A stretch of 64,000 bases of DNA. It comes from Sphingopyxis solisilvae (lineage in GTDB: Bacteria > Pseudomonadota > Alphaproteobacteria > Sphingomonadales > Sphingomonadaceae). The first letter of the stretch is position 1; each line of letters starts with the position of its first letter. The translations under genes and the position numbers were made by a program. Below the pieces are notes generated by a model. It did not search any database. It worked only from the letters and a program-made list of their open reading frames with translations, and was not told the DNA's origin. The stretch spans positions 17,363 to 81,362 of the forward strand of contig NZ_JADKYM010000015.1 of NCBI RefSeq assembly GCF_015475875.1, given 5' to 3'. Positions 1 through 9,156 of the stretch are shown here, piece after piece.

Positions 1-55
1 AATGGCAACGCAAGCCAAAGGTTGCAACCGGGGCGGCGCGAGCGGCCGCCGCCGG

Positions 56-3000
56 TCACTCCGCCGGTTGCGGCGTGCCATCGCCGATCGGGCGGGTGTC
101 GTCGCCGTGCCGATAGGTGAGCAGGTTGCGCGAGAAGAAGCGGCCAAGACGCTTTTCGATGCTGTCGGCGAGGCTGAAGCCCGCCGGCACGATCAGCAAG
201 GTGAGCAGCGTCGACAGGATCAGCCCGCCGATCACGACCACCCCCATCGGCGCGCGCCATGCGCCGTCGCCCGACAGCGAGATTGCCGTCGGCACCATGC
301 CCGCGACCATCGCGACCGTTGTCATGACGATCGGCTGTGCGCGTTTGCGCCCGGCATCGAGCAGCGCGGCCATCTTGCTCACGCCCTGGTCCATTTCCTC
401 GATCGCGAAATCGACGAGCAGGATCGAGTTCTTGGCAACAATGCCGAGCAGCATCAAAAGTCCGATATAGACCGGCATTGAAATTTCCATGCCCGTCACC
501 GCCAGCCCCAGTAGCCCGCCGAGCGGCGCGAGCAGCAGCGACGACATGTTGACCAGCGGCGACAGGAAGCGGCGATACAGCAGAACCAGAGTCGCAAACA
601 CCAGCAGCAGACCCGACACCACCGCGATCAGGAAGTTGGTGATCAGTTCGGCCTGCCATTTGGCGTCACCCTGAACGACCTTGCGGATACCCTGCGGCAT
701 GGTTTTAACCGCCGGCAGTTCGTTGATCTTTTTCTGGGCATCGCCAGTGACCAGCCCCGGTGCCAGATCGGCACCGATGACGATACGGCGGGTCTGGTTG
801 TACCGGCGCAATTCGGTCGGACCGGCGCCGAACGAAATTTCGGCCACGGATTTCAACGGCACGGTGGTACCGCGCGATGTCGGGACCGGCAGATTTTCGA
901 TCGTCGCCAGGCTGCGCCGCGAATCTTCGGACAACAGCACCCGGATCGGGATCTGGCGGTCGGAAAGCGAGAATTTCGCCGCATTCTGGTCGATGTCGCC
1001 CAGTGTCGCGATGCGGATCGTCTGGCTGAGCGCGGCGGTTGTCACGCCGAGTTCGGCGGCCAGATCCATCCGCGGATTGACGATGATTTCGGGGCGCGGA
1101 ATGTCGCCCTCGACCCGCGGCGCGCGGAGTTCCTTGAGCCCGCCCATCTGCGCGACGATCGTGCGCGCATGCTTGTCCAATGCGACCGGATCGTCGCCGC
1201 CGATCACCATCGTGATGTCGCGGCCCGAAAAGCCGCCCGACTGGCTCTGGAAATTCACCCGCGCGTCCGGGATCGCCGCCAGTTTGGGTTGCAGGCTGCG
1301 TTCCCACTCGACGCTGGTCAGTTCGCGGTCTTTTTTCAGCGTGATGAACGCATTGCCGCCCCCGACATTCACGTCATAAAACGCGGTCTGCACAGCGGGG
1401 CTGTTGTCGAGCACGTCACCGATCTGGCGCGCGATGGTTTCGCTCTGCGCCAGCGTCGAACCCGGCGGCAGCGAATAGCGCACCTGGCTGTAATCGCTGT
1501 TCGTCGTCGGCTGGAACTGCTGCGGCAGGACCGCAAACAGGACGATGCTGGAGATAAAGGCCAGCAGGCCGATGCCGACAATCCAAACGCGGTGATCGTG
1601 TAGCCGCGCATAGGTGCGCTGGACCATGAACTTTGCCCAATGGGTATAGGCCCACTGGCGCATCCCCATCGCATAAAGCAAGGCGCCCAAAATGATCGCA
1701 AGCAGGCTGCTCGCCAGAAAAGTCCCGATCGCCATGATCGGCGTCTGCAACAGGAAGTAGAGCGCGGTGTTGGGGCCGTCCTGCCCTGCCGGGACCGGCT
1801 GAAAATAGGAAAATGTCATGAACACGACCGCGAGCCCTGCCAGCACCAGCGGCACCGCCAGGAAAGCGAGGCGGGTCGACGTGCCGTCGTAACGCGCCCG
1901 CACCGCCTGTTGCTTGGTGCTGTCCAATGTCCATTTCAACAGCCGTTCGTAACGGTCGATCCACGGACCCGACGCATGGTCCTGTTCGCCCTGCGCCGAC
2001 AGGAAATAGGCGGCGATCATCGGGGTAATCATGCGCGCGACCGCCAGGCTGGCGAGCACGGCGAACACCACGGTCATCCCGAACTGGACGAAAAACTGTC
2101 CCGAAATGCCGGGCATCAGTGCGACGGGCAGGAACACCGCAACGATCGACATCGTCGTCGCGACCACCGCCAGCCCGATTTCGTCGGCGGCGTCGATCGA
2201 CGCCTGATAGGCGGTTTTGCCCATTCGCATGTGCCGGACGATATTTTCGATCTCGACGATCGCGTCATCGACCAGCACCCCCGCGACCAGGCTGAGCGCG
2301 AGCAGCGACAGGCTGTTCAGCGAAAAGCCCATCAGGTCCATGAACCAGAAGGTCGGGATCGCAGACAGCGGGATTGCCAGCGCCGAAATCAGCGTCGCGC
2401 GCCAGTCGCGCAGGAACAGGAACACGACGATGACCGCGAGCACCGCGCCCTCGATCATCGCGGCCATCGAGCTGCGATATTGTTCCTTGGTGTAGTCGGT
2501 GCGGGTGAACAGGATCTTGAAGTCGACCTTGGGGTTCGCCTTTTTGATCTGTTCCAGTTTCTTCATCGTCTCGTCATGAACGGTGACGTCCGACGCGCCC
2601 TTCGCCTTTTCGATCGAAAAGCTCAGCACCTGGCGGCCCTTGATCTTCGCCAGATTGCGCTGTTCGGCAAAGCCGTCGGTCACCTTTGCCACGTCCGACA
2701 GGCGCACGGTGCGGCCGTTGCCGATCGACAGGCGCGTATTGCCCAATTCAAGCGCGTTCGCGGCGTTGCCCAGCACGCGGACGGCCTGTTCGCTACCCGC
2801 GATTTCGGTGCGCCCGCCCGCGGCGTTGACATTGGTCTGGCGCAGCTGCTGGTTCACCTGGCTGGCGGTGATGCCATAGCTTTGCATGCGCGCGGGATCG
2901 AGGATGACGCGGATTTCGCGGTTCACGCCGCCCGACCGGCGGACCTGGCTCATCCCCGGAATCGACAGCAATTCCTTGGCGACCGTATTGTCGACATACC

Positions 3001-3472
3001 AGGACAATTGTTCCAGCGTCATGTCCGACGCCTCGACCGCGAAATAGGTGATCGGGCCGCCGGCAATATCGACGCGGATGACCTGCGGCTCCAATATGCC
3101 GTCGGGCAGGTCGCTGCGAATCTGCGAAACCGCTTGGTTGACGTCGTTATAGGCGCGGTCGATCGGAGTACCAATGGCGAACTGCACCATCGTGCGGCTG
3201 CTGCCTTCGCCGACATAGGACGACATTTCGTCGACGCCGCTGACGCCGCGCACCGCCGCCTCGATCCGCTGCGTCACCTGGGTTTCCAGTTCCGACGGCG
3301 CGGCGCCCGGCTGAGCCACAATGACCTGGACCGCAGGAAATTCGATATCCGGATTGTCGTTGATGTCCATCCGGTTGAAGCTGACGACCCCGGCGAGCAG
3401 CAACAGCACGAACATCACGATCGGCGGCACCGGATTGCGGATGCACCAGGCGGAGATATTGCGAAAACTCAT
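56..3472 (-). CDS. RND-family efflux permease
   Basis: Inner-membrane proton/drug antiporter of the AcrB/MdtB type (HAE1 class), the pump of a tripartite efflux system. The proton-relay residues are visible: the Asp pair D402/D403 in LVDDAIVE and Lys1014 in VAKNSILL. The protein opens with the usual NISAWCIRNPVPP first helix. At 1138 residues it is about 100 longer than usual. The excess lies at roughly residues 510-625, just before TM7, and holds two additional hydrophobic segments, which would give 14 rather than 12 helices. It lies directly downstream of the adaptor gene (38-base gap), so the two form an operon. The exported compound cannot be told from sequence. The outer-membrane partner is not in the window. 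Confidence 0.95.
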   Translation of the reverse strand: MSFRNISAWCIRNPVPPIVMFVLLLLAGVVSFNRMDINDNPDIEFPAVQVIVAQPGAAPSELETQVTQRIEAAVRGVSGVDEMSSYVGEGSSRTMVQFAIGTPIDRAYNDVNQAVSQIRSDLPDGILEPQVIRVDIAGGPITYFAVEASDMTLEQLSWYVDNTVAKELLSIPGMSQVRRSGGVNREIRVILDPARMQSYGITASQVNQQLRQTNVNAAGGRTEIAGSEQAVRVLGNAANALELGNTRLSIGNGRTVRLSDVAKVTDGFAEQRNLAKIKGRQVLSFSIEKAKGASDVTVHDETMKKLEQIKKANPKVDFKILFTRTDYTKEQYRSSMAAMIEGAVLAVIVVFLFLRDWRATLISALAIPLSAIPTFWFMDLMGFSLNSLSLLALSLVAGVLVDDAIVEIENIVRHMRMGKTAYQASIDAADEIGLAVVATTMSIVAVFLPVALMPGISGQFFVQFGMTVVFAVLASLAVARMITPMIAAYFLSAQGEQDHASGPWIDRYERLLKWTLDSTKQQAVRARYDGTSTRLAFLAVPLVLAGLAVVFMTFSYFQPVPAGQDGPNTALYFLLQTPIMAIGTFLASSLLAIILGALLYAMGMRQWAYTHWAKFMVQRTYARLHDHRVWIVGIGLLAFISSIVLFAVLPQQFQPTTNSDYSQVRYSLPPGSTLAQSETIARQIGDVLDNSPAVQTAFYDVNVGGGNAFITLKKDRELTSVEWERSLQPKLAAIPDARVNFQSQSGGFSGRDITMVIGGDDPVALDKHARTIVAQMGGLKELRAPRVEGDIPRPEIIVNPRMDLAAELGVTTAALSQTIRIATLGDIDQNAAKFSLSDRQIPIRVLLSEDSRRSLATIENLPVPTSRGTTVPLKSVAEISFGAGPTELRRYNQTRRIVIGADLAPGLVTGDAQKKINELPAVKTMPQGIRKVVQGDAKWQAELITNFLIAVVSGLLLVFATLVLLYRRFLSPLVNMSSLLLAPLGGLLGLAVTGMEISMPVYIGLLMLLGIVAKNSILLVDFAIEEMDQGVSKMAALLDAGRKRAQPIVMTTVAMVAGMVPTAISLSGDGAWRAPMGVVVIGGLILSTLLTLLIVPAGFSLADSIEKRLGRFFSRNLLTYRHGDDTRPIGDGTPQPAE

Positions 3473-3510
3473 GGTTCAAACGCCTTTTGCGCGGATGCGA
3501 TCCGGAACGA

Positions 3511-4710
3511 TTACTGCGCCGATTTCTGGACGACCGGTTTGACCTTGTCGCCGACATTCAGGAAGGCGCCGGCGAGCACGACGACCCGTTCGTTGCCATT
3601 CAGGCCCGATGCGATCGAAACGCCCGCGTCGGTGGTTGTGCCAACCTTGACCGGCTTGCGCTGGACGGTGTCCTTGCTGTCGACGACCAGCACATAATTG
3701 CCCTCTGGCCCGCTCAGCACCGCGCTTTCGGGCAGCATCGGCGCTTCTTCGGTCCCCGACAAGAGCCGCGCATCGGCGAAGCCGCCGGGACGCAGCGCGC
3801 CGCTGTACGGCACCGCGATGCGAACCATGCCCTGACGCGTGTCGGGGTTGATGACCGGCGACACCTGCCACACCTGGCCTTCGATGTTCAGATTGGTGCC
3901 GACGGGCGTGATCGTCGCGCGCGTTCCGACGCGGACGCGCTGCAGATCGGCCTCCGCCATCTGCGCCAGCAATTCCATTTCGCCACCGCGCGCCATGCGG
4001 AACAATACGCCGCTGCCCGCCCCGACGATCTGGCCCGGCTCGACGCCGCGGGTCAGCACCAGCCCGGCGGCGGGCGCCACGATGTTCAGGCGGCCGTTGC
4101 GCGCCTGTGCCTCGGCATATTGCGCCTGCGCGACGCGAACGCGCGCGTTGGCGGCATCGCGGGTCGCGCGCTTGCGGTCCATGTCGGCCTTGGAAATGAA
4201 GCCGCGCGACACCAGCGCCTCGGCACGGGTGAGTTCGGCCTGCGCCAGATCGGCGTCGGCCTGGGCAACGCGGATCGATGCAGCCAGACTGGCCGCCTGC
4301 TGCGTCTGGACCGACCGGTCGATGACCGCCAACGGCTGCCCCGCGCCAACCCATTGGCCGGGTTCGACCAGCACGCGCACCACCTGTCCGCCCTCTCCGG
4401 CGACGCCGACGGGCATTTCGCGCCGCGCGGCGATCGTGCCGTTGGTCGAGATCGTCGACTGGACCGACTGGCGGCCCGGAACCACGACGGTGATGCTGGG
4501 CACCGATGCCGCCCCGCCCTTGCCGTCGGCACCCGCCGCGCCGCCCTTGTTCGACGTAAAGGCGTACCAGGCCGCGGCGAGCGCCAGCGCGATCAGCACA
4601 ACCGCGATGATCAGACGCGTGCGCTTGCGGCGGCTTTCCGCCTCTTCATAAAAGCTCTGGGTCGAACCCGCGAGGCTGTCCATCGAATCCACTTTCCGCT
4701 CGTAGTTCAC
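3511..4710 (-). CDS. RND efflux periplasmic adaptor (membrane fusion protein)
   Basis: HlyD/AcrA-type adaptor that links the RND pump to an outer-membrane channel. I start it at the GTG at 4710 (399 residues) because GGAGG lies 8 bases upstream at 4719-4723; the frame itself stays open to an ATG at 4806, which has no such site. The N-terminus has a charged stretch (EAESRRKRTR), then one transmembrane anchor (LIIAVVLIALALAAAWYAF). A biotinyl-lipoyl-like half-domain follows (VEPGQWVGAGQPLAVID), then an alpha hairpin, the second lipoyl half (IVAPAAGLVLTRGVEPGQIVGAG) and beta-barrel/MP domains. The gene precedes the pump gene by 38 bases on the same strand. Confidence 0.93.
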   Translation of the reverse strand: MNYERKVDSMDSLAGSTQSFYEEAESRRKRTRLIIAVVLIALALAAAWYAFTSNKGGAAGADGKGGAASVPSITVVVPGRQSVQSTISTNGTIAARREMPVGVAGEGGQVVRVLVEPGQWVGAGQPLAVIDRSVQTQQAASLAASIRVAQADADLAQAELTRAEALVSRGFISKADMDRKRATRDAANARVRVAQAQYAEAQARNGRLNIVAPAAGLVLTRGVEPGQIVGAGSGVLFRMARGGEMELLAQMAEADLQRVRVGTRATITPVGTNLNIEGQVWQVSPVINPDTRQGMVRIAVPYSGALRPGGFADARLLSGTEEAPMLPESAVLSGPEGNYVLVVDSKDTVQRKPVKVGTTTDAGVSIASGLNGNERVVVLAGAFLNVGDKVKPVVQKSAQ

Positions 4711-4929
4711 GCCGAATTCCTCCCTGCCTCTGGCGGCATGGCTTGCGGCAAGCGCGACAGCACTTTGCCCCCCAATTCCCGCTCGGCAGGACCGTTCATC
4801 CCGCACGAGGTGTATTACCTAATTAAATCACTGCTTGCAAGAGGCCAAAAAATGACCACGCCGCCCGCACCCCGGGCTGCGCTGCATAAGGAAAACGGTA
4901 CAGGATTTCCAGTGCTTGCGGACATGAAA

Positions 4930-4956
4930 AAGGGCGGCCCGCCCTTCGGCGAACCA
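4930..4956 (-). terminator. Rho-independent terminator after the first GlsB gene
   Basis: The arms AAGGGCGG and CCGCCCTT form a perfect 8-base inverted repeat at 4930-4946. Read on the minus strand, the stem is followed by a T tract (TTTTTC). It lies 55 bases after the stop codon of the minus-strand gene ending at 5001. Nothing else of note was seen in 4711-5000. Confidence 0.6.
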
Positions 4957-5000
4957 CCCCTTGATCCGGTCCTGCAACAGCAGGACGTGGTTGTGCGGCT

Positions 5001-5270
5001 TTAGCGAACGCGGCCGCGACGCACCAGATTGACGATGCCGAGCAATACAACCGCGCCGATAAACGCGGTCAGCAGGGTCATCGGGTCAAAGGCATCGCCC
5101 CGCAAATGCCCGCCGCCCAGGAAGCGGCCGAACAGAAAACGCCCGAGGATAGAACCGACGCAACCGACGATGATGTTGAGGAAGATACCTTGCTGTGCAT
5201 CGGTGCGCATCACGATGCTGGCCAGCCAGCCGATCACGCCGCCCATGATGAGTGCAATAATGAAGTCCAT
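5001..5270 (-). CDS. GlsB/YeaQ/YmgE-family stress membrane protein (copy 1)
   Basis: An 89-residue, three-helix inner-membrane protein of the transglycosylase-associated/GlsB family, often induced by general stress in proteobacteria; its biochemical role is not established. The hallmarks are all present: an N-terminal helix with GGVIGWLASIVMRTDAQQG, a central glycine-rich helix (IIVGCVGSILGRFLFG), and a C-terminal helix ending in a basic tail (NLVRRGRVR). It is a close paralogue of the next gene upstream on the same strand (start 5661). The MRTDAQQG motif is identical in both, which suggests tandem duplication. A terminator follows at 4930. Confidence 0.9.
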   Translation of the reverse strand: MDFIIALIMGGVIGWLASIVMRTDAQQGIFLNIIVGCVGSILGRFLFGRFLGGGHLRGDAFDPMTLLTAFIGAVVLLGIVNLVRRGRVR

Positions 5271-5353
5271 GCTCTTGACCCCCTACGTTCATTGGTATCG
5301 CCTGACCTGGCAGGCGCATTGTTGTTAACCCAGCTATTCCCGAACGCCTAGCA

Positions 5354-5387
5354 GAATGGCGACGGCGTCTGCGCACCGTCGCCATTC
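5354..5387 (-). terminator. 12-bp-stem hairpin after the second GlsB gene
   Basis: GAATGGCGACGG and CCGTCGCCATTC form a perfect 12-base inverted repeat with a 10-base loop, 11 bases after the stop of the minus-strand gene at 5398. There is no clear T tract, so it may be a terminator or an mRNA-stabilising stem. Confidence 0.45.
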
Positions 5388-5397
5388 CGGATCGTCT

Positions 5398-5661
5398 CTA
5401 GCGGACGCTGCCGCGGCGGATCAGGTTGATGATGCCGAGCAGCACCACGGCGCCGATGAACGCCCACAGCAGCCCGACGGGGCTGAACGTATCGAGGCTG
5501 GCGCCCATGCCGAAGAAGCTGCCGAGGAAATTGCCGAGGAATGCGCCGACCACGCCGACAACAATATTCAGAATGATGCCCTGCTGCGCATCGGTGCGCA
5601 TCACGATGCTGGCGAGCCAGCCGATGATGCCGCCAACGATCAACGTAATAATCAAGCCCAT
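5398..5661 (-). CDS. GlsB/YeaQ/YmgE-family stress membrane protein (copy 2)
   Basis: An 87-residue paralogue of the gene at 5001-5270 with the same three-helix plan (GGIIGWLASIVMRTDAQQG, then IVVGVVGAFLGNFLGSFFG, then a helix ending in INLIRRGSVR). I start at the ATG at 5661 because AGGAAGG lies just upstream on the minus strand and the product then matches the paralogue residue for residue; the frame stays open to 5796 without support. Each copy is followed by its own hairpin, so they may be separate transcripts. The function is inferred only from the family. Confidence 0.88.
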   Translation of the reverse strand: MGLIITLIVGGIIGWLASIVMRTDAQQGIILNIVVGVVGAFLGNFLGSFFGMGASLDTFSPVGLLWAFIGAVVLLGIINLIRRGSVR

Positions 5662-6596
5662 GATTTTTCCCTTCCTGAACCGCCGGGCAAACGCCGACAC
5701 CCGGCTGAACCACAAACGTCCGGTCGCGCCCGAACATCGTTTCAACGATGCGGGGATAATGCGGAACGATGGGGAAAGGTTCCCGGCCGGCCCCAAAGAG
5801 CGCGGCCGGGAAAGTGGGATCAGTTCCAGATCGTAGAACTGTTCCGGGTCGCAACTGCGGCATTAAGCAGCCGCGCGCGACCCGGATGTGACGGTGGTCA
5901 CACGCATGAAAAGAAATATGTAAAATTGTTCAGCGCGGGTGGGCGACAGCCAGTCCTCGCCCAAACGAAATGGGGGCCGACATCGCTGCCAACCCCCACT
6001 ATCCGGTCCTGCTCCGCGTTTTGCCACCCCGCCTCATCCCGGTCCGCTTCTCTTGCGATCAGCAGCCCGCAAAACGAAACGTTGCGGCGCACGCCGGAAC
6101 AATCCGGCGATGGTTTGGTCGGCCCCCTTTCGGGGGCCGGCCGCACCTGGAAAGCCCTTCATCATCTCTTCCGGCGTCCACCGAAGCGGTCGCTGTCCAA
6201 GCGATGGACTGCGTTTCCATACCCGGTCGGGTTCGCATCAACTCGTGGGAATCGCTACGTTCCGTGACCAGGCTATCGGTCGATTTCCTCGTAAGTCCGG
6301 TCCGTTCCCTTCTGGCTAGTCTTGCAACTACCCTTGATGTCCCGGCGGTCTTTCGTCTCTGTCGTCCGATGATTTGAAGCTGACATGAACTGGTCAGAGC
6401 GCCAACCGAAAAACGCCCGATTACCTCTTATGCGCGTCGGCTGCTGTGGATAAGTCCGGCATTAGCAACAAGCGGATTCGGTGCAGCATTTTTGTAACAA
6501 GGGTGCAGCATTTTCGGATTCGGATTTGGTTCGCGGCCGTCGTACTTCATCTGCCGAATCGGGGCGGCGAGTCGAAAAATCCGACTCACCCAAAGA
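5662..6596. other. Non-coding stretch upstream of the second GlsB gene
   Basis: About 930 bases between glsB-like copy 2 and nadA show no convincing gene. Things seen: a GGCCCCC/GGGGGCC hairpin near 6130-6141; a perfect DnaA-box nonamer (TGTGGATAA, 6445-6453); and two direct copies of GTGCAGCATTTT at 6481-6492 and 6503-6514, 22 bases apart. Part of 6150-6400 has lower coding bias and could hold a small RNA, but I recognise no family. Confidence 0.5.
6481..6514. repeat. Two direct repeats GTGCAGCATTTT
   Basis: Exact 12-base copies at 6481-6492 and 6503-6514, start-to-start 22 bases, roughly two helical turns. They lie 28 bases after a DnaA-box-like nonamer. The spacing would suit paired protein binding, but no partner is known. 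Confidence 0.6.
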
Positions 6597-7586
6597 TTAT
6601 GCCCGCCCCAAATCACCCTTCCCGATCGTCCCCGACGCCATTTCGAGCATCCGGTCGAGGCTCTTGCGCGCCGCAAGGCGCAGGCCTTCTTCCATCTCGA
6701 TCTGCGGTTTCAGGTCGCGCAGCGCGAGGTAGAGTTTTTCCATCGTGTTGAGCGCCATGTACGGGCAGATGTTGCAGTTGCAGTTGCCGTCGGCGCCCGG
6801 CGCGCCGATGAAGGTCTTTTCGGGGATCGCCAGTTCCATCTGGTGGATGATGTGCGGCTCGGTCGCGACGATCAGCGTTTCGCCGGGGAAGGTCTTGGCA
6901 AATTGCAGGATGCCGCTGGTCGATCCCACATAATCGGCGTGATCGACGATATGCGGCGGGCATTCGGGGTGCGCCGCGACCGGCGCGCCGGGGTGCTGTG
7001 CCTTCAGCTTGATCAGCTCGGTTTCGCTGAACGCTTCATGGACGATGCACACGCCCGGCCACAGCAGCATCTCGCGGCCAAACTTGCGGTTGAGATAACC
7101 GCCAAGGTGGCGATCTGGGCCAAAGATGATCGGCTGGTTTTCAGGAATCTGACTGATGATCGTCTCGGCGCTCGACGAGGTGACGATGATGTCAGAGAGC
7201 GCCTTCACCGCCGCCGAGCAGTTGATGTAGGTCAGCGCGATATGGTCGGGGTGCTTTTCGCGAAAGCGCTTGAACTGTTCGGGCGGGCAACTGTCCTCCA
7301 GACTGCACCCCGCGTCCATGTCGGGCAGGATGACGATCTTTTCCGGCGACAGGATCTTGGCCGTCTCCGCCATGAACTTGACGCCGCAGAACGCAATCAC
7401 GTCGGCGTCGGTTTCGGCCGCCTTTCGCGACAGCTCCAGCGAATCGCCGACAAAATCGGCGAGGTCCTGGATCTCCGGCTTCTGGTAATAATGCGCCAGG
7501 ATCACCGCGTTGCGTTCTTTGCGCAGCCGTTCGATTTCAGCGCGCAGGTCGAGGCCCGAGAGATTCTCGCGGATGGGAGCAGTCAT
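6597..7586 (-). CDS. nadA: Quinolinate synthase A
   Basis: Condenses iminoaspartate with dihydroxyacetone phosphate to quinolinate in de novo NAD synthesis; a cytosolic [4Fe-4S] enzyme. The 329-residue length is normal. Conserved blocks seen: ILAHYYQKPEIQDLADFVGDS, the first cluster cysteine in FCGVKFMAETAKIL, MDAGCSLEDSC, the central cysteine region in HPECPPHIVDHADYVGSTSG, TEPHIIHQMEL, and the last cysteines in NCNCNICPYMALNT. An AAGGAAAA Shine-Dalgarno precedes the ATG. nadB and nadC are not adjacent in this window. Confidence 0.97.
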   Translation of the reverse strand: MTAPIRENLSGLDLRAEIERLRKERNAVILAHYYQKPEIQDLADFVGDSLELSRKAAETDADVIAFCGVKFMAETAKILSPEKIVILPDMDAGCSLEDSCPPEQFKRFREKHPDHIALTYINCSAAVKALSDIIVTSSSAETIISQIPENQPIIFGPDRHLGGYLNRKFGREMLLWPGVCIVHEAFSETELIKLKAQHPGAPVAAHPECPPHIVDHADYVGSTSGILQFAKTFPGETLIVATEPHIIHQMELAIPEKTFIGAPGADGNCNCNICPYMALNTMEKLYLALRDLKPQIEMEEGLRLAARKSLDRMLEMASGTIGKGDLGRA

Positions 7587-7661
7587 CGCTTTTCCTTATC
7601 TGGCTTTTGCCTTGCCTGTCCCCCTACACGCCCCCCCGCGGTAGGGCAATTCACACCGCGA

Positions 7662-8441
7662 CTACGTGGGCGGCGGCGACGCAAAAGCAAGGCCGGACAC
7701 CGCCGCGCCCGGATGGCCTGCCGTCACCCAGGCGTATAGAGCTGCCCCGGGCGGCGCGAAAGCGACAAGCCACGCGATCGGTACCGCCGCAACAATGCCC
7801 GCCATCCCCCACCACCATGCGGGATGAACAAAACCGTCACGGCGCCGGTCACGCAGCGCGCCGATGCCCGGAACGATCAAGCCGCACAGACAGGCAACGT
7901 CCCACGCATAGGGCGTCAACAGCGGCATGGGCAGCAGCCGGCCGAACGCCGGCCCCAGGATCGCCGCCGTTGCACAGACCTGAAGGCGCATGTGCCATTC
8001 GGGACGGCGGCGCAGACGGAAGGCCGCCGCAACGATGATCGCAAAGCACAGAATATTCGCCGGGTTAGCGATCAGAAAATACTGCGGCTGGAAAAAGAAA
8101 GGGGTCGTACCGCGCTGAATGACATCGACGGTTAGCCAGAAACCAAAAACTACCATCAGCAGCACCCATAATGCTGCAAGCTGCCCGAGTTTTCGGTGAA
8201 GTTCCGTCCGCTGGCGCTGGGCGAGCCAGCTTTGCGTCACGAAAATCGCAACCCAACCCATGAACACAAGTGCATGAACATGAACGAGCGGGCGGGCCGC
8301 GAAGGTCGACCGCCCCATCGCCCATTGCATGCCGAACCCCGCGACAATAACAATCGCCATTGCAGCGGCGCTCCGGAAATAGAAACCGTCGCTGCTCGCC
8401 GAACCTGCTGCAACGCGCGGCCTTTGCACCATGCTGGTCAT
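7662..8441 (-). CDS. Polytopic membrane protein, unknown function
   Basis: I do not recognise this 259-residue protein beyond its being an integral membrane protein with about seven hydrophobic segments. A histidine-containing helix pair stands out: AARPLVHVHALVFMGWVAIF, then LHRKLGQLAALWVLLMVVFGFWL. Paired histidines in helices could bind heme, but this is inference. The start at 8441 gives a short polar N-terminus ahead of the first helix; the frame extends to 8582 with an unlikely Arg-rich leader. It is the last gene of a minus-strand run starting with the MBL hydrolase (67-base gap to the gene before it). Confidence 0.75.
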   Translation of the reverse strand: MTSMVQRPRVAAGSASSDGFYFRSAAAMAIVIVAGFGMQWAMGRSTFAARPLVHVHALVFMGWVAIFVTQSWLAQRQRTELHRKLGQLAALWVLLMVVFGFWLTVDVIQRGTTPFFFQPQYFLIANPANILCFAIIVAAAFRLRRRPEWHMRLQVCATAAILGPAFGRLLPMPLLTPYAWDVACLCGLIVPGIGALRDRRRDGFVHPAWWWGMAGIVAAVPIAWLVAFAPPGAALYAWVTAGHPGAAVSGLAFASPPPT

Positions 8442-8508
8442 TTCCAAATCCCCGATCCCTAGAGCTAGAGGGGGATAGCGGAGCTGTGATCGCACGCGAA
8501 GCCAGAAT

Positions 8509-9156
8509 TTATCGTGGCGGCGAATTGGCGAACCGCGCTGTAACCTTCGCATCGATGCCCGCGGCCTTGAGCGGCATAGCAAAACTCTGCTCGATCGCGG
8601 CCCGCGCGGCGCCCTGCGCCAGCCGCATCGGGGTGGTCCCCTTCGCCTGTTTGATCAGTTCGTCCTGCGCCGCTTTGCGATTGGCGGTGTCGAGCGCCGC
8701 TTCGGCATCGGTCAAGGTCAACAGGATCGTCCCGTCGCGAAACTCGCTGATCGCGTCGATGTCGATTTCGGGACCGGCGAGGCGCAGCGGCGGCAGGGTG
8801 ACGGTCAACGCATTGGTGGCCGCATCCCAGTCGAGATCCGACGGCTTGAGCTTGCCGAGATCGACCTCATACCGCACCGTTCCGGGCATGATGAGCGTCT
8901 TTTTGGCGCTCAGTCCCATGCGGCTTTGCGTCGAGGTCACCACCGCGACATAGCGCGCGGTGAACGGCACCAGCACATTCTGTTCCTGCAACCCTTGCAG
9001 GCTCGCGGCGACGACCGTTTCGGGGTCATAGCCCTTTTCCCAATCGCGCCACGCGCTGACCGCCCACCACACGGCGAGCAGCAGCATCGCCGCGGCGGCG
9101 AGCAGGATCAGGCGCCCGGTCAGGCGCGGCGGGCGGGCGGAGGGAGTCGTGGTCAT
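8509..9156 (-). CDS. DUF4230 domain protein
   Basis: A 215-residue membrane-anchored protein: an N-terminal transmembrane helix (LILLAAAAMLLLAVWWAVSA), then a soluble domain that matches the DUF4230 pattern (LQEQNVLVPFTARYVAVVTS, LIMPGTVRYEVDLGKL, LTVTLPPLRL, RKAAQDELIKQA). The family role is unknown. The start ATG at 9156 overlaps the TGA of the preceding gene (ATGA), implying translational coupling; the longer frame to 9264 lies inside that gene and is discarded. Confidence 0.85.
   Translation of the reverse strand: MTTTPSARPPRLTGRLILLAAAAMLLLAVWWAVSAWRDWEKGYDPETVVAASLQGLQEQNVLVPFTARYVAVVTSTQSRMGLSAKKTLIMPGTVRYEVDLGKLKPSDLDWDAATNALTVTLPPLRLAGPEIDIDAISEFRDGTILLTLTDAEAALDTANRKAAQDELIKQAKGTTPMRLAQGAARAAIEQSFAMPLKAAGIDAKVTARFANSPPR

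Noticed and set aside
1640..3697. Plus-strand 685-codon frame opposite the RND pump
   Set aside because: Shadow of the pump gene; Arg/His/Asp-rich composition and no domain.
6445..6453. Chromosome origin suggested by a perfect DnaA box
   Set aside because: Only one nonamer, no AT-rich unwinding region or neighbouring origin genes; a single match is expected by chance in this length.
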